A DNA stretch of 64,000 bases from Streptomyces cupreus (GTDB lineage Bacteria; Actinomycetota; Actinomycetes; Streptomycetales; Streptomycetaceae), in contig NZ_JACMSF010000003.1 in assembly GCF_014257025.1 (NCBI RefSeq), positions 186,001 to 250,000 on the forward strand, in the 5' to 3' direction. Below, piece after piece: positions 27,589-36,441 of this stretch; positions within the stretch are counted from its first letter, which is position 1, and every line of letters begins with the position of its first letter. The translations under genes were made by a program, and so were the position numbers. Below the pieces are notes generated by a model. The model made no database searches. It worked only from the letters and a program-made list of their open reading frames with translations, and had not been told where the DNA came from.

Positions 27589-28101
27589 TCAGTCCTCCGC
27601 GCGGGCGGGCAGCCGCCATCCCGGGCGCGGGAAGTGGCAGGTGTAGCCGTTCGGGTAGCGCTGGAGGTAGTCCTGGTGTTCCGGCTCGGCCTCCCAGAAG
27701 GGGCCGACCGGCTCCACCTCGGTGACGACCTTGCCGGGCCACAGTCCGGAGGCGTCCACATCCGCGATCGTGTCCTCGGCGATCCGCTTCTGCTCGTCGT
27801 CCACGTAGTAGATCGCCGAGCGGTAGCTGAGGCCGATGTCGTTGCCCTGGCGGTTCTTGGTGCTCGGGTCGTGGATCTGGAAGAAGAACTCCAGGATCGC
27901 GCGGTAGTCGGTCTTCTCGGGGTCGAAAAGGATCTCGATGGCCTCCGCGTGCGTGCCATGGTTGCGGTACGTCGCGTTCGGCACGTCACCGCCCGTGTAT
28001 CCGACGCGCGTCGACGTCACACCCGGAAGCCGACGGATCAGCTCCTCCATCCCCCAGAAGCACCCACCGGCCAGCACGGCCCTCTGCGTCTGCGCAGCCA
28101 T
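27589..28101 (-). CDS. msrA: Peptide methionine (S)-S-oxide reductase
   Basis: Repairs oxidised methionine in proteins. 170 aa, catalytic Cys14 in 'GGCFWGMEE'; '[12 protein letters not shown]' and 'GHGTHAEA'-type positions are conserved ('[11 protein letters not shown]'). The ATG at 28101 has GGAGGGG upstream; the longer frame has none. The minus-strand caspase-STAND gene ends 85 nt downstream of this gene's start on the same strand, so that gene is upstream in transcription, but the gap suggests a separate promoter. Confidence 0.95.
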   Translation of the reverse strand: MAAQTQRAVLAGGCFWGMEELIRRLPGVTSTRVGYTGGDVPNATYRNHGTHAEAIEILFDPEKTDYRAILEFFFQIHDPSTKNRQGNDIGLSYRSAIYYVDDEQKRIAEDTIADVDASGLWPGKVVTEVEPVGPFWEAEPEHQDYLQRYPNGYTCHFPRPGWRLPARAED

Positions 28102-28185
28102 TACGGCCCCTCCAATGTCGGTCAGCTCGGTCACTGTCCTCAACGCGCGAGGGTTCCATGCGATTCCGTGCCCGCGCGGCCGGGG

Positions 28186-31128
28186 CTATCGCTCGTCGAG
28201 GGCCCGCCGGCAGATGTCGGCCCATTCGGCGATGCCCACCTCGGCGTAGAGATCTCGTGCCGTACGGAACGCCTCGGCGGCTTCCGCGTCCCGTTGGCAT
28301 GCTCGGTGGCTGTCGCCGAGGCCTTTGATGGCGTTGGCCTGGCCGAGGCGGTCGCCGGTCGTCCGGCAGATGGTCAGGGCGTCCTCGAAGGCGGCGGCGG
28401 CCTCCACGTACCTGCCCTGCACCTGGTGGATGTCGCCGAGGCGTTGGATGGCACTGCCCTCGCCGATACGGTCGCCGATCGTCCGGTAGATCGTCAGGGC
28501 GTCCTCGAAGGCGGCGGCGGCCTCCACGTACCTGCCCTGCACCTGGTGGATGTCGCCGAGGCCTTTGGTGGCGTTGGCCTGGCCGAGGCGGTCGCCGATG
28601 GTCCGGAAGATGGTCAGGGCGTTCTGGTAGTTGGTGGTGGCGCCCTCGTGCCGGCCCCGCATGCGGTGGATGTCGCCGAGGCTTTTGATCGTGTTCGCCT
28701 GGCCGAGGCTGTTGCCGACGGACCGGTAGAGGGCCAGAGCGTCCTGGTAGGCCGTGGCAGCTTCCTCGTACCGGCCCTGTATGCGGTGAATGTCACCGGC
28801 TCCCTTGATGGCGTTGGCCTGGCCGACGCGATCACCCATGGACTGGAAAAGGCGCAGGGAATCCTGGTAGGCCCTGGCGGATTGCTCGTACCGGCCCTGC
28901 GCCTGGTGGATGTCGCCGAGGCCTTTGGTGGCGTTGGCCTGGCCGAGTTGGCTGCCGATGGTCCGGTAGATGTTCAGGGCGTTCCGATAGGCGGCGGTGG
29001 CGTCCTCGAACCGGCCCTGCATTCGGTGGATCTCGCCGAGGCGTTCGGTTGCGTCGGCATGGTCCAGGGACTCGGCGGGCGTGTTGTTCAGGACGGTTTG
29101 GATGAGCTCCTGGGCTTCGATGTAGCGGTTGTCCAGTAAGAGCGATCTGGCGACTGCTTGCAGGAAACCGGCCGTCCGCGGCCGGCTGCCCGCGCCCGCG
29201 ACGCGCGCCGCGGTCTGGAGTTCCGGGGTATGTGCGTCGAGCCACGCGCGTGCGCTGCGCGCGTCCCGCTCGTCGTGGGACACGCTGCTGTCCAGGGCTT
29301 TCCGGGCTCGCTGGAGCTCCGAGTGCAGGTGCTGGTACAGCCGCTGTCTGCTGGCCTCTTCCCCCTCCGGGGAGGAGTGGAGGGCGGCCGTTCGGCGGGC
29401 GTAGGTGAGGCTGCTGTCGTGGAGGCTGTAGCGGGTGTTCTTGCGGATCAGGAGTTGTTCGATCTCGGTGAGGCGGACCTCCACCTCGTGTTCGGGGCGC
29501 CCGGCCATCGCGGCGAGAGAGTCGGGCGCGAAGTCGGGGCCCGGGTGCCAGGCGCACTGGTGGATCAGGTTGCGCAGGTCGGTGTCGAGGGCGCTGTAGG
29601 CGCTGTCGAAGGCGGCGCGTTCGGCGGCGTCGAGGCTGGGGAAGGCGGTGTAGCGGTCGGGTCCGGCCAGCGCGGCGAGGATGGCGGCGGGGGAGGCTCC
29701 GCGCAGCAGGCGGGTGCCGATGGGGCCCAGGGCCAGGGCGCTGCCGTTGATGCGTGCGGCGATCCGGTCGAGATCCTCGGTGTCCTGCGGGACGCCCATC
29801 TTGTGCCAGACGGTGACGCATTGCTCGGTCGGCAGCGGGGGCAGTGCGCACCGCCAATGGGCGTTCAGGTCGAGGAGTTCGGAGCGGCTGGAGACCATGG
29901 CCGCGCTCGGTGATCCGGCGGGCGGCAGGAGCGGGGCCAGTTGTGCGGCGTCGCGGGCGTTGTCCAGCAGGAGCAGTACGGGGTGCTGTTTGAGGAACAG
30001 TCGCCAGGTCTCGGTGCGTGCCGTCAGGTCCGTGGGGACGCGTTCGGGGCCGTAGCCCATGTGGTGCAGTTGCTCGGCGATGACCATGTGCGGGTCACGG
30101 GGCTTCTCGGCGGGGGTCCAGCCGCGCAGGTCGATCTCCAGGCAGCCGGCCGGGTAGACGGAGGCCAGGCGGGCGGCTGCCGCTCGGAGCAGCTCCGTTT
30201 TGCCCTGGCCGCCGCGTCCGTGCACGACACACACCGCGCCCGACTGCCCCGCCTCCTGTGCCAGTGCGGCAAGCTCGTCCTCGCGGCCGGTGAAGTACCG
30301 GGTGGCCGCATAGGCGGTGACCGGTGCGACGGGCGGCGAGGGCCGCGGGGACGCCGCCCGGGGATCGCGGGCCCTGTTGGCGGCGAGGGGGATGCGGTGG
30401 CCGCCGTCCCGGGTGCTCATCCGCGGTGTCGGCACCCGATGGCCGTCCACGGTACGGCCCTTCAGCCGCTCGCACAGGGCCTCGTAGACGTCGGCCATGG
30501 TCAGCAGGGAGAGGTGCTCACCGCGCCGGCCGTCGGAGAGTGCCCCGGTCAGGCCGTCGCGCAGGAGCAGGACCAGTTCCCGGGTGAAGACGCTGCCGTC
30601 GGGCAGGCACAGCGACCGCTCGGTCTCCGCCGACGAGGTCAGCACGCAGGCGCCCTCGATCTCGAAGTCCGGTGCCGCCGGGCTGTGTTCCTGACCGCTC
30701 ATGTGCAGGGCGGCCCCGCTGAAGCAGCAGTCGACGATCACGACACGGTGCCGGGCCGTGGAGGCGGCCACGATCGCCCGGATCTCGTCGTAGGGGACCG
30801 AGTGGTGCGGGCGGTCCGGGCGGGAGGCCTGGGTCGCCAGCAGCAGGGCGCGCCCGTCCCGGCCGAAGTGCCCGTGCCCCGCGTAGTACACCAGCAGCAG
30901 TCCCCGCGCGTGGTCCGCCGCGTCCTGCACGGCGTCCAGCAGAGCCGTCGGCGTGCTGTTGGCGGGCACCGCCACACAGTGCTCGCCTGCGAACCCGCCC
31001 GCCTCCCGCGCGGTCAGCAGGTCCCGCAGGGCGGGCACGTTGTGGCGTACGCCGTCCAGGGCGGGCAGGTGCTGGTAGGCGTGGACCCCGAACAGCACCG
31101 CGCGGGAGCCGGACTGCTCGACCGCCAT
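28186..31128 (-). CDS. EACC1-associated caspase / NB-ARC / TPR STAND protein
   Basis: 980-aa conflict-system effector. Residues 1-235 are a caspase-like (C14) protease: His85 in 'YYAGHGHF' and Cys135 in 'VDCCFSG' form the dyad. After a Pro/Arg linker, residues ~275-560 are an NB-ARC ATPase: intact P-loop 'GRGGQGKT' (~304-311) and Walker B 'VLLLLDN' (~384-390). A winged-helix part follows ('LLIRKNTRYSLHDSSL'), then ~660-975 a TPR array of seven 40-residue units. Expected logic: the TPRs sense a ligand, NB-ARC oligomerises on ATP, and the caspase cleaves host proteins to stop growth or kill the cell. It is coupled to EACC1 by TGATG. Codon 664 is TTA, so translation should need the developmental tRNA bldA. 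Both catalytic centres look intact. Confidence 0.88.
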   Translation of the reverse strand: MAVEQSGSRAVLFGVHAYQHLPALDGVRHNVPALRDLLTAREAGGFAGEHCVAVPANSTPTALLDAVQDAADHARGLLLVYYAGHGHFGRDGRALLLATQASRPDRPHHSVPYDEIRAIVAASTARHRVVIVDCCFSGAALHMSGQEHSPAAPDFEIEGACVLTSSAETERSLCLPDGSVFTRELVLLLRDGLTGALSDGRRGEHLSLLTMADVYEALCERLKGRTVDGHRVPTPRMSTRDGGHRIPLAANRARDPRAASPRPSPPVAPVTAYAATRYFTGREDELAALAQEAGQSGAVCVVHGRGGQGKTELLRAAAARLASVYPAGCLEIDLRGWTPAEKPRDPHMVIAEQLHHMGYGPERVPTDLTARTETWRLFLKQHPVLLLLDNARDAAQLAPLLPPAGSPSAAMVSSRSELLDLNAHWRCALPPLPTEQCVTVWHKMGVPQDTEDLDRIAARINGSALALGPIGTRLLRGASPAAILAALAGPDRYTAFPSLDAAERAAFDSAYSALDTDLRNLIHQCAWHPGPDFAPDSLAAMAGRPEHEVEVRLTEIEQLLIRKNTRYSLHDSSLTYARRTAALHSSPEGEEASRQRLYQHLHSELQRARKALDSSVSHDERDARSARAWLDAHTPELQTAARVAGAGSRPRTAGFLQAVARSLLLDNRYIEAQELIQTVLNNTPAESLDHADATERLGEIHRMQGRFEDATAAYRNALNIYRTIGSQLGQANATKGLGDIHQAQGRYEQSARAYQDSLRLFQSMGDRVGQANAIKGAGDIHRIQGRYEEAATAYQDALALYRSVGNSLGQANTIKSLGDIHRMRGRHEGATTNYQNALTIFRTIGDRLGQANATKGLGDIHQVQGRYVEAAAAFEDALTIYRTIGDRIGEGSAIQRLGDIHQVQGRYVEAAAAFEDALTICRTTGDRLGQANAIKGLGDSHRACQRDAEAAEAFRTARDLYAEVGIAEWADICRRALDER
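28261..29100 (-). repeat. Seven-unit 120-nt tandem repeat encoding TPRs
   Basis: Seven consecutive 120-nt units, each coding one 40-residue TPR of the pattern 'A.AYQ.AL.IYR.IGDRLGQANA.KGLGDIH..QGRY'. Two neighbouring units share a 70-nt stretch with no difference (28373-28442 and 28493-28562), so the array has expanded or been homogenised recently. Confidence 0.85.
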
Positions 31129-31493
31129 CAGCAGGACCCGTCGCCCGCACCGTCCCCGTCATCGTTCAGGCGCCGCAGCAACTCGGCGAGCTCCTGCGCC
31201 GAGAGGTGGCCGATGTCGACGGTGCTGTCGCCGTGCACCAGCGTCCTCGCTCCGTCGGCCGCCCCGGCAAGAGACGGCCGGGTGGTGCGCCACGTCGCAT
31301 ACGCCACCGCGAAGTTCGCGATGCTGGTGGCGTTGGAGAGGATCACATCGAGCGCTTCGAGCACCCCCATCGTCGGCCCGTCACCGGTCACCGACTCGAC
31401 CGGCAGCCCCGTTGTCCCCGGATCACGCCCCAGCCAGGAACGAAGTTCCGTCAGTGCCCGCTCATCACCCTCGGCCAGCACCTGGATGTGCAT
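31128..31493 (-). CDS. Effector-associated constant component EACC1
   Basis: 121 aa. 'MHIQVLAEGDERALTELRSWLGRDP' at the start, 'TMGVLEALDVILSNATSIANFAVAYATW' near residue 50 with a central hydrophobic helix, and a C-terminal 'DSTVDIGHLSAQELAELLRRL' fit the EACC1 family. This constant small partner is found next to caspase or trypsin effectors with NB-ARC and repeat domains. ATG 31493 is preferred to the frame start at 31529. The stop overlaps the effector start (TGATG). It presumably couples or holds the protease; its biochemistry is not established. Confidence 0.78.
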   Translation of the reverse strand: MHIQVLAEGDERALTELRSWLGRDPGTTGLPVESVTGDGPTMGVLEALDVILSNATSIANFAVAYATWRTTRPSLAGAADGARTLVHGDSTVDIGHLSAQELAELLRRLNDDGDGAGDGSC

Positions 31494-31630
31494 GCCCCAC
31501 CGCCCCCGACGTACGCCATCTCCCTGCAAGCTGGACCCAGAGTAGTCGCGGCATGGCTCTCGGAAGCAGGTCTTGCCTCATCAAGTGGGGCCATGGAGAT
31601 GGGCAGTCGGAGGATCAGTACGGTGGCCCG

Positions 31631-32869
31631 GTGACTGTTGCCAAAACCATGGCACGCGCGCGTGGGGCGTGTGCTGAGCGGCTGGTGTGCCATCCGCGAC
31701 TTCCCCTCGTCGCCGCACTGGATTCGCTACGGCCGGCTGTCCACGTCTGGGATCACTCCTCGGGGCAGCTGAGCGAACTCGCGACTGTCGGCGCCGACTC
31801 GGCCGTCTACGGCGATGCCCTGGGCTGGGAGCGGTGGCAGCGGACGCCTGCCGTTGCCTGGCATCCGGAGCAGCCGCTGCTCGTGGTGGCGGGCGAGGAG
31901 GAGACGGTCCGGTGGACTCCTGAGGGGTGCGCCGTACTGGAGGGCCTTCCGTCCGCCGCCGGCTACCGCGGTCTCGCGTTCAGCCCGGACGGCCGGACGT
32001 TGTGGGCATCCCCGTCGTCGGGTGAGGACGACGACGCCTGGGAGCGTTCCGACGTCATCGACCTCGCCTCGGGCGCCGTGCGCACCGGGCCGCCATGGGA
32101 CACCGGGGTCGCGGAGCATCCCGGCGGGGGGCTGGTCGTCACGCTCCACAGCAACCAAGGCGCGACGCTCGGTCTCTTCGCGCGGGTCGACGGCGGAACC
32201 GCGCCCGCTGCGATGCGGGTGCTGCGCCGAGCGCTGATCCTTGACGTCGACGGCTACGAGACGCCCGTGTTCAGCGCGGACGGACGCCACCTCGCGATCC
32301 GCGGCAACGCGTACGACAACACCCTGTACGTATTCGAATTCCCGTCACTTCACCGCGTTCTGGCGACCACCTTCGGCGAACCCAGCCCGGGTTACCCGTA
32401 CCCGCCGGAGTGGCTCGCCCAGATGCACGCCTGGTCGCGGCACAACATCGCGTTCGGCGGCCGGCCCGGCGTGCTCTGGATCGGCACGCCGAACGGGACG
32501 CTCATCGAGCTCGACGTCGACAATCAGCAGGCGGTCGAGCACGACCTCCTCGACGGCTCCCGGGTGACGGCGCTGGCCGCGACCGCGACGGGCGAGCTCC
32601 TCGTCGCCGGCGGTGAAGGCGATCTCGTGCTGCTGTCCGTGGGCAGCGCCGAGGCCCGTCCCCAGAACGGCGACGCGGTCACGGCCTTCCTCGACTCCAC
32701 CTCCGAAGTCCCCGAGGACGGCGACCTGGAGGAACACCTCGTCGTCACCGACGGGGCCCGGGCCTGGGAGCCGGACGACCTGGCCACGGTGGACACCGCG
32801 ACCGAGGCAGACCCGACCTGGTTGCAGTTGCAGTCGGCGATCAACAACGCGCGTGAACAGGAGAGGTGA
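31631..32869 (+). CDS. WD40-like beta-propeller protein
   Basis: 412 aa, no signal peptide. Repeating blade signatures: 'VCHPRLPLVAALD...VHVWD', 'AWHPEQPLLVVAGEE..VRW', 'AFSPDGRTLWA', 'VFSADGRHLAIRG' and 'ALAATATGELLVAGGEGDLVLL', enough for a seven-blade propeller, then an acidic tail. GTG start at 31631; ATG 31649 is an alternative. Divergent from EACC1 across 137 nt. Intracellular propellers are common parts of bacterial signalling and conflict loci, but a link to the caspase system rests only on position. Confidence 0.75.
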   Translation: MTVAKTMARARGACAERLVCHPRLPLVAALDSLRPAVHVWDHSSGQLSELATVGADSAVYGDALGWERWQRTPAVAWHPEQPLLVVAGEEETVRWTPEGCAVLEGLPSAAGYRGLAFSPDGRTLWASPSSGEDDDAWERSDVIDLASGAVRTGPPWDTGVAEHPGGGLVVTLHSNQGATLGLFARVDGGTAPAAMRVLRRALILDVDGYETPVFSADGRHLAIRGNAYDNTLYVFEFPSLHRVLATTFGEPSPGYPYPPEWLAQMHAWSRHNIAFGGRPGVLWIGTPNGTLIELDVDNQQAVEHDLLDGSRVTALAATATGELLVAGGEGDLVLLSVGSAEARPQNGDAVTAFLDSTSEVPEDGDLEEHLVVTDGARAWEPDDLATVDTATEADPTWLQLQSAINNAREQER

Positions 32870-32918
32870 CACCGGAATTCGGTTGCGCCCGGTGACACGG
32901 GGCGGGCTTGATGGCCGT

Positions 32919-34013
32919 ATGGCCGACATTCAGGGCTCGTACGACGATCTGTTCACCGCCGTGCCCAACGCACTCGCCGATCTGCTCGATCGCGGAGACG
33001 TCGGCGGCGCCGTGGCCGTCTTCGTCGACGGCGAGCCCGTGGTCGATGTATGGGGCGGGTTCGCCGACGCCGGGCGGAGCGTTCCCTGGCAGCGGGACAC
33101 CCTCGTCAACGTCTGGTCCACCACCAAGACCATGACGGCGCTGTGCGCTCTCGTCCTCGCCGACCGCGGCGAGCTCGACGTGGACGCGCCCGTCGTGCGG
33201 TACTGGCCGGAGTTCGGGGCCGGCGGCAAGGACAAGGTGCGCGTACGGCACCTGCTGTCGCACACCGCCGGACTGCCCGACTGGGACCCGCCGCTCACCA
33301 CCGACGAGCTGTACGACTGGGACACCGCCACCGCCCGGCTCGCGGCGCAGGCCCCCCTGTGGGAGCCGGGTTCCGCCGCCGGGTATCACTCGCTGACCCA
33401 GGGGTTCCTGGTGGGCGAGGTCGTACGGCGGATCAGCGGGCGCGGCCCGGGCGCGTTCTTCGCGGACGAGGTCGCCGGGCCCCTCGGCGCGGACTTCCAC
33501 ATGGGGCTGCCCGCCGAGCACGACCGACGGGTGGCGCTCACCGTCCCTCCCCCGTCCCAGGGCGACGACTACGCCAGCAGCTCGGAAGCGGACGCCACCG
33601 GGGTCCGCGTCCGCGACGGCAACAGCCTCGCCTGGCGCCGCGCCCAGATCCCCGCCGCGAGCGGCTTCGGCAACGCCCGCTCGGTCGCCCTCGTCCAGTC
33701 GGCGATGGCCTGCGGAGGCACGGTGAACGGGGTGCGGCTGCTGTCGCGGGCGGGCTGTGACCGGGCGTGGAAGGAGCAGTTCAGCGGCGAGGACCGCGTG
33801 CTCGGCATGCCGACCCGATGGGGGCTCGGCTACGGGTTGTTCGGCACGACTTACGGCTGGGGCGGCTGGGGCGGCTCGCTGGTGATGATCGAGCCGGAGA
33901 CCCGGGCGGTGGTGGCGTACGTGACCAACCAGATGCGCGAACCCGCCGAGGACACCCGAGGTCTTGATCTGGTGATGTCCGCCTACGAGGGAATCCAGGC
34001 ACTCCAGAAGTGA
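32919..34013 (+). CDS. Beta-lactamase-family serine hydrolase (class C / esterase type)
   Basis: 364 aa. Ser67-x-x-Lys70 in 'VWSTTKTM', tyrosine 156 in 'GYHSLTQG', and 'HLLSHTAGLPDW' are hallmarks of the class C beta-lactamase/EstB fold. There is no signal peptide, so it is a cytoplasmic esterase or peptidase rather than a resistance enzyme. The ATG is 49 nt after the propeller gene on the same strand. Substrate unknown. Confidence 0.9.
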   Translation: MADIQGSYDDLFTAVPNALADLLDRGDVGGAVAVFVDGEPVVDVWGGFADAGRSVPWQRDTLVNVWSTTKTMTALCALVLADRGELDVDAPVVRYWPEFGAGGKDKVRVRHLLSHTAGLPDWDPPLTTDELYDWDTATARLAAQAPLWEPGSAAGYHSLTQGFLVGEVVRRISGRGPGAFFADEVAGPLGADFHMGLPAEHDRRVALTVPPPSQGDDYASSSEADATGVRVRDGNSLAWRRAQIPAASGFGNARSVALVQSAMACGGTVNGVRLLSRAGCDRAWKEQFSGEDRVLGMPTRWGLGYGLFGTTYGWGGWGGSLVMIEPETRAVVAYVTNQMREPAEDTRGLDLVMSAYEGIQALQK

Positions 34014-34163
34014 TCACCGCATATCAACAGACACTCCGGGACCGACTGCTCGCGGCCCCGGAGGTCCCCGCGCCCGAACCCTGGCGGCCGGTGTTCCAGC
34101 CGATGCCGTACGTCCCCGTCGGAGAGCGCCGTCCCACCGGGCACCGGTCGTCCGGGTCCGGGA

Positions 34164-34259
34164 CGTGCCGTTCTCGTCGACGGCCATGAAGCCGCGGTCG
34201 TGGGCGAGCCCTGCCGGGGTCAGCAGCGCCTCGCTGGTGGTGGTCCCCGCGCGAGACAC
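34164..34259 (-). pseudogene. MOSC_N-domain gene fragment
   Basis: On the minus strand, 'AGTTTSEALLTPAGLAHDRGFMAVDENG' (28 of 32 residues) has the MOSC N-terminal-domain pattern: an activated-loop Thr/Ser stretch, 'TPAGL..DR.FM.VDE.G'. Upstream of it the expected first ~15 residues are missing and replaced by a hairpin. Downstream the frame turns into low-complexity Arg/Gly sequence. It looks like a deletion relic of a molybdenum-cofactor or sulfur-carrier MOSC protein. The 301-nt gap 34014-34314 holds only this fragment and the hairpin. Confidence 0.45.
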
Positions 34260-34269
34260 GGTGAGGGCA

Positions 34270-34291
34270 CCGGAGGCGGGGGAACCTCCGG
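34270..34291. terminator. Hairpin downstream of adh
   Basis: CCGGAGG, an 8-nt loop (CGGGGGAA), CCTCCGG. It is 24 nt after the alcohol dehydrogenase stop and may end its transcript. The GGGGGAACCTCCGG side resembles small palindromic elements scattered in Streptomyces genomes, and it borders the MOSC fragment. Confidence 0.5.
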
Positions 34292-34314
34292 GGCCCTTGG
34301 TCGGATGGCCGGGC

Positions 34315-35358
34315 TCAGATGGTGGCGGTGTCGATCACGAACCGGTACCGGACGTCACTGGCCAGCACCCGCTCGTACGCCTCGTTGATCTCGCTCGCGG
34401 CGATCAGCTCGATCTCCGCGCCGAAGCCGTGCCCGGCACAGAAGTCCAGCATCTCCTGGGTCTCGGCGATGCCGCCGATCATGGAGCCGGCGAGGGTCTT
34501 GCGGTTGCCGATCACCGAGAAGAGGTTGAGGGAGATCGGCTCCTCGGGGGCACCGACGTTCACCAGGGCGCCGTCGGTCTTCAGCAGCGACAGGTAGGCG
34601 CCGAAGTCCAGCGGGGCCGAGACCGTCGAGACGATCAGGTCGAAGGTGCCCGCCAGTTCCTCGAAGGTCTTCGGGTCGCTGGTGGCGTAGTAGTGGTCCG
34701 CGCCCAGCTTCAGCCCGTCCTCCTGCTTGCGCAGGGACTGCGACAGGACCGTCACCTCGGCGCCGAGCGCGTGCGCGATCTTGACGCCCATGTGGCCGAG
34801 GCCGCCCATGCCGAGGATCGCGACCTTCTTGCCGGGGCCTGCGCCCCAGTGCTTGAGCGGGGAGTACGTGGTGATGCCCGCGCACAGCAGCGGCGCGGCC
34901 ACGTCCAGGGACAGGCCGTCCGGGATACGGACGGTGTAGTTCTCGTCGACGACGATCTGCTGGGAGTAGCCGCCGTAGGTGGGCTCGCCGTTCTTGTCGA
35001 GGGCGTTGTACGTGCCGATCATGCCGCCACCGGTGCAGTACTGCTCAAGACCGGCCTTGCAGTTGTCGCACTCACGGCAGGAGTCGACCATGCAGCCGAC
35101 GCCCACGCGGTCGCCGACGGCGAACTTGGTGACGCCGGACCCGACCTCGGCGACCACGCCCGCGATCTCATGGCCGGGCACCATCGGGAAGATGGCCTCA
35201 CCCCAGCCCTCCTGGGCCTGGTGGATGTCCGAGTGGCAGATGCCGGCGAACTTGATGTCGATCAGCACATCGAACTCACCGACGGCACGGCGCTCGATGG
35301 TGGTGCGCTCCAGCGGGGCCTTGGCAGAGGGAGCGGCGTACGCGGCGACAGTGGTCAT
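34315..35358 (-). CDS. Zinc-dependent alcohol dehydrogenase (CAD/YahK-like)
   Basis: 347 aa, cytoplasmic NAD(P)-dependent MDR. Catalytic zinc ligands Cys41-His42 ('GICHSDIH') and His63-Glu64 ('PGHEIAG'). Structural zinc cysteines 94, 97, 100 and 108. The Rossmann motif '[13 protein letters not shown]' lies near residue 180. The closest type is the cinnamyl/aryl-alcohol dehydrogenase group, acting on aldehydes with NADPH. The ATG at 35358 has AGGAG about 12 nt upstream. Divergent from an XRE regulator. Confidence 0.92.
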   Translation of the reverse strand: MTTVAAYAAPSAKAPLERTTIERRAVGEFDVLIDIKFAGICHSDIHQAQEGWGEAIFPMVPGHEIAGVVAEVGSGVTKFAVGDRVGVGCMVDSCRECDNCKAGLEQYCTGGGMIGTYNALDKNGEPTYGGYSQQIVVDENYTVRIPDGLSLDVAAPLLCAGITTYSPLKHWGAGPGKKVAILGMGGLGHMGVKIAHALGAEVTVLSQSLRKQEDGLKLGADHYYATSDPKTFEELAGTFDLIVSTVSAPLDFGAYLSLLKTDGALVNVGAPEEPISLNLFSVIGNRKTLAGSMIGGIAETQEMLDFCAGHGFGAEIELIAASEINEAYERVLASDVRYRFVIDTATI

Positions 35359-35526
35359 GGGAGTGGTTCTCCTAGAGGTTGCGCGCCCGGCTGCCTTCTG
35401 TCCGGACACGTCCACCAGCCTGCCTGGCCCGCAAGCATTCACCCAGGTCACAGCTTTGCGTACGTCTGCTGTTCCTACTACTGACGGGGTCAGGCTGGCG
35501 TGCGTACGACCGTGAATACTGGACGT

Positions 35527-36441
35527 ATGGACGAACAGCCCGCAATCCCGCAGGAGCCCGGCGCCGGCCTGGACCGGCGCGCCGAGCTCAGCGAGTTTCT
35601 GCGCACCCGGCGTGCCCGGCTGAAGCCGGAGGACGTGGGGCTGCCGGACTTCGGGCGGCACCGCAGGGTGCCGGGGCTCAGGCGCGAGGAGCTGGCGCAG
35701 CTGGCCGGGGTGTCCGTGGCGTACTACACCCGGCTCGAGCAGGGCAACGGACGCAATGTGTCGGCGGAGGTGCTGGACTCCATCGCGCGGGCGCTGCGCC
35801 TGAGCGACGCCGAGCATGCCCATCTGACGCATCTGGCGAAGCCGAAGCAGCACAAGAAGAAGCCGGCCGAGCGGACCCAGCAGGTGCGCCCGGCGCTACG
35901 GCACCTGCTGGACTCGATGGCGGATGTCCCGGCGTACATCACGGGCCGCCGCTCCGACATCCTCGCCTGGAACCGGATGGCCGCGGCCCTCTTCGGCGAC
36001 TGGGGGCAACTCCCGGCGCAGGAGCGGAACTGGGCGCGGCTGGTGTTCCTCAATCCCGACTACCGCGAGCTGTTCCTGGAGTGGGACCAGAAGGCGTACG
36101 ACATGGTCAGCTATCTGCGCATGGACGCGGGCTGCCATCCGGACGACCCGAGGCTGTCCGCCCTGGTCGGCGAACTCTCCGTGAAGAGCGAGGAGTTCCG
36201 GCGTCTGTGGGCCACGCACGACGTCAAGGAGAAGACCTACGGCGTCAAGCGGCTGCGCCATCCGCTGGTCGGCGAACTGGCCCTCTCCTTCGAGTCGTTC
36301 CGGCTGGCCGACGACACCGAGCAGGGCCTGATCACCTACCACGCGGAGCCCGGGTCCCCGTCCGCGGAGGCGCTGCGCCTGCTGGCCAGCTGGGGCACGG
36401 ACGCGACACGGGCGGGGACCGGGGCCGCCACTCAGCCCTGA
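35527..36441 (+). CDS. XRE-type regulator with MmyB-like ligand domain
   Basis: 304 aa. Residues ~10-95 are a helix-turn-helix of the XRE class: '[30 protein letters not shown]' is the family signature. Residues ~120-290 are the MmyB-like ligand-binding domain ('[15 protein letters not shown]', '[17 protein letters not shown]', '[14 protein letters not shown]'). Two GCGTACG sites upstream (35459-35465 and 35502-35508) may be operators shared with adh. The end overlaps the convergent ABM-globin gene by 10 nt. Confidence 0.9.
   Translation: MDEQPAIPQEPGAGLDRRAELSEFLRTRRARLKPEDVGLPDFGRHRRVPGLRREELAQLAGVSVAYYTRLEQGNGRNVSAEVLDSIARALRLSDAEHAHLTHLAKPKQHKKKPAERTQQVRPALRHLLDSMADVPAYITGRRSDILAWNRMAAALFGDWGQLPAQERNWARLVFLNPDYRELFLEWDQKAYDMVSYLRMDAGCHPDDPRLSALVGELSVKSEEFRRLWATHDVKEKTYGVKRLRHPLVGELALSFESFRLADDTEQGLITYHAEPGSPSAEALRLLASWGTDATRAGTGAATQP

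Noticed and set aside
28261..29100. CRISPR-like or minisatellite array
   Set aside because: The 120-nt periodicity is coding TPR repeats in frame, without spacer structure.
29670..29710. Third copy of the palindromic element (GGCGGGGGAGGCTCC)
   Set aside because: Reads in frame as the NB-ARC protein (LLRGASPAAILAALAG); no palindrome or frame break.
34010..34189. 59-codon plus-strand ORF starting GTG inside the esterase stop
   Set aside because: No ribosome site, Arg/Ser low-complexity end and no recognisable domain; overlaps the MOSC relic on the other strand.
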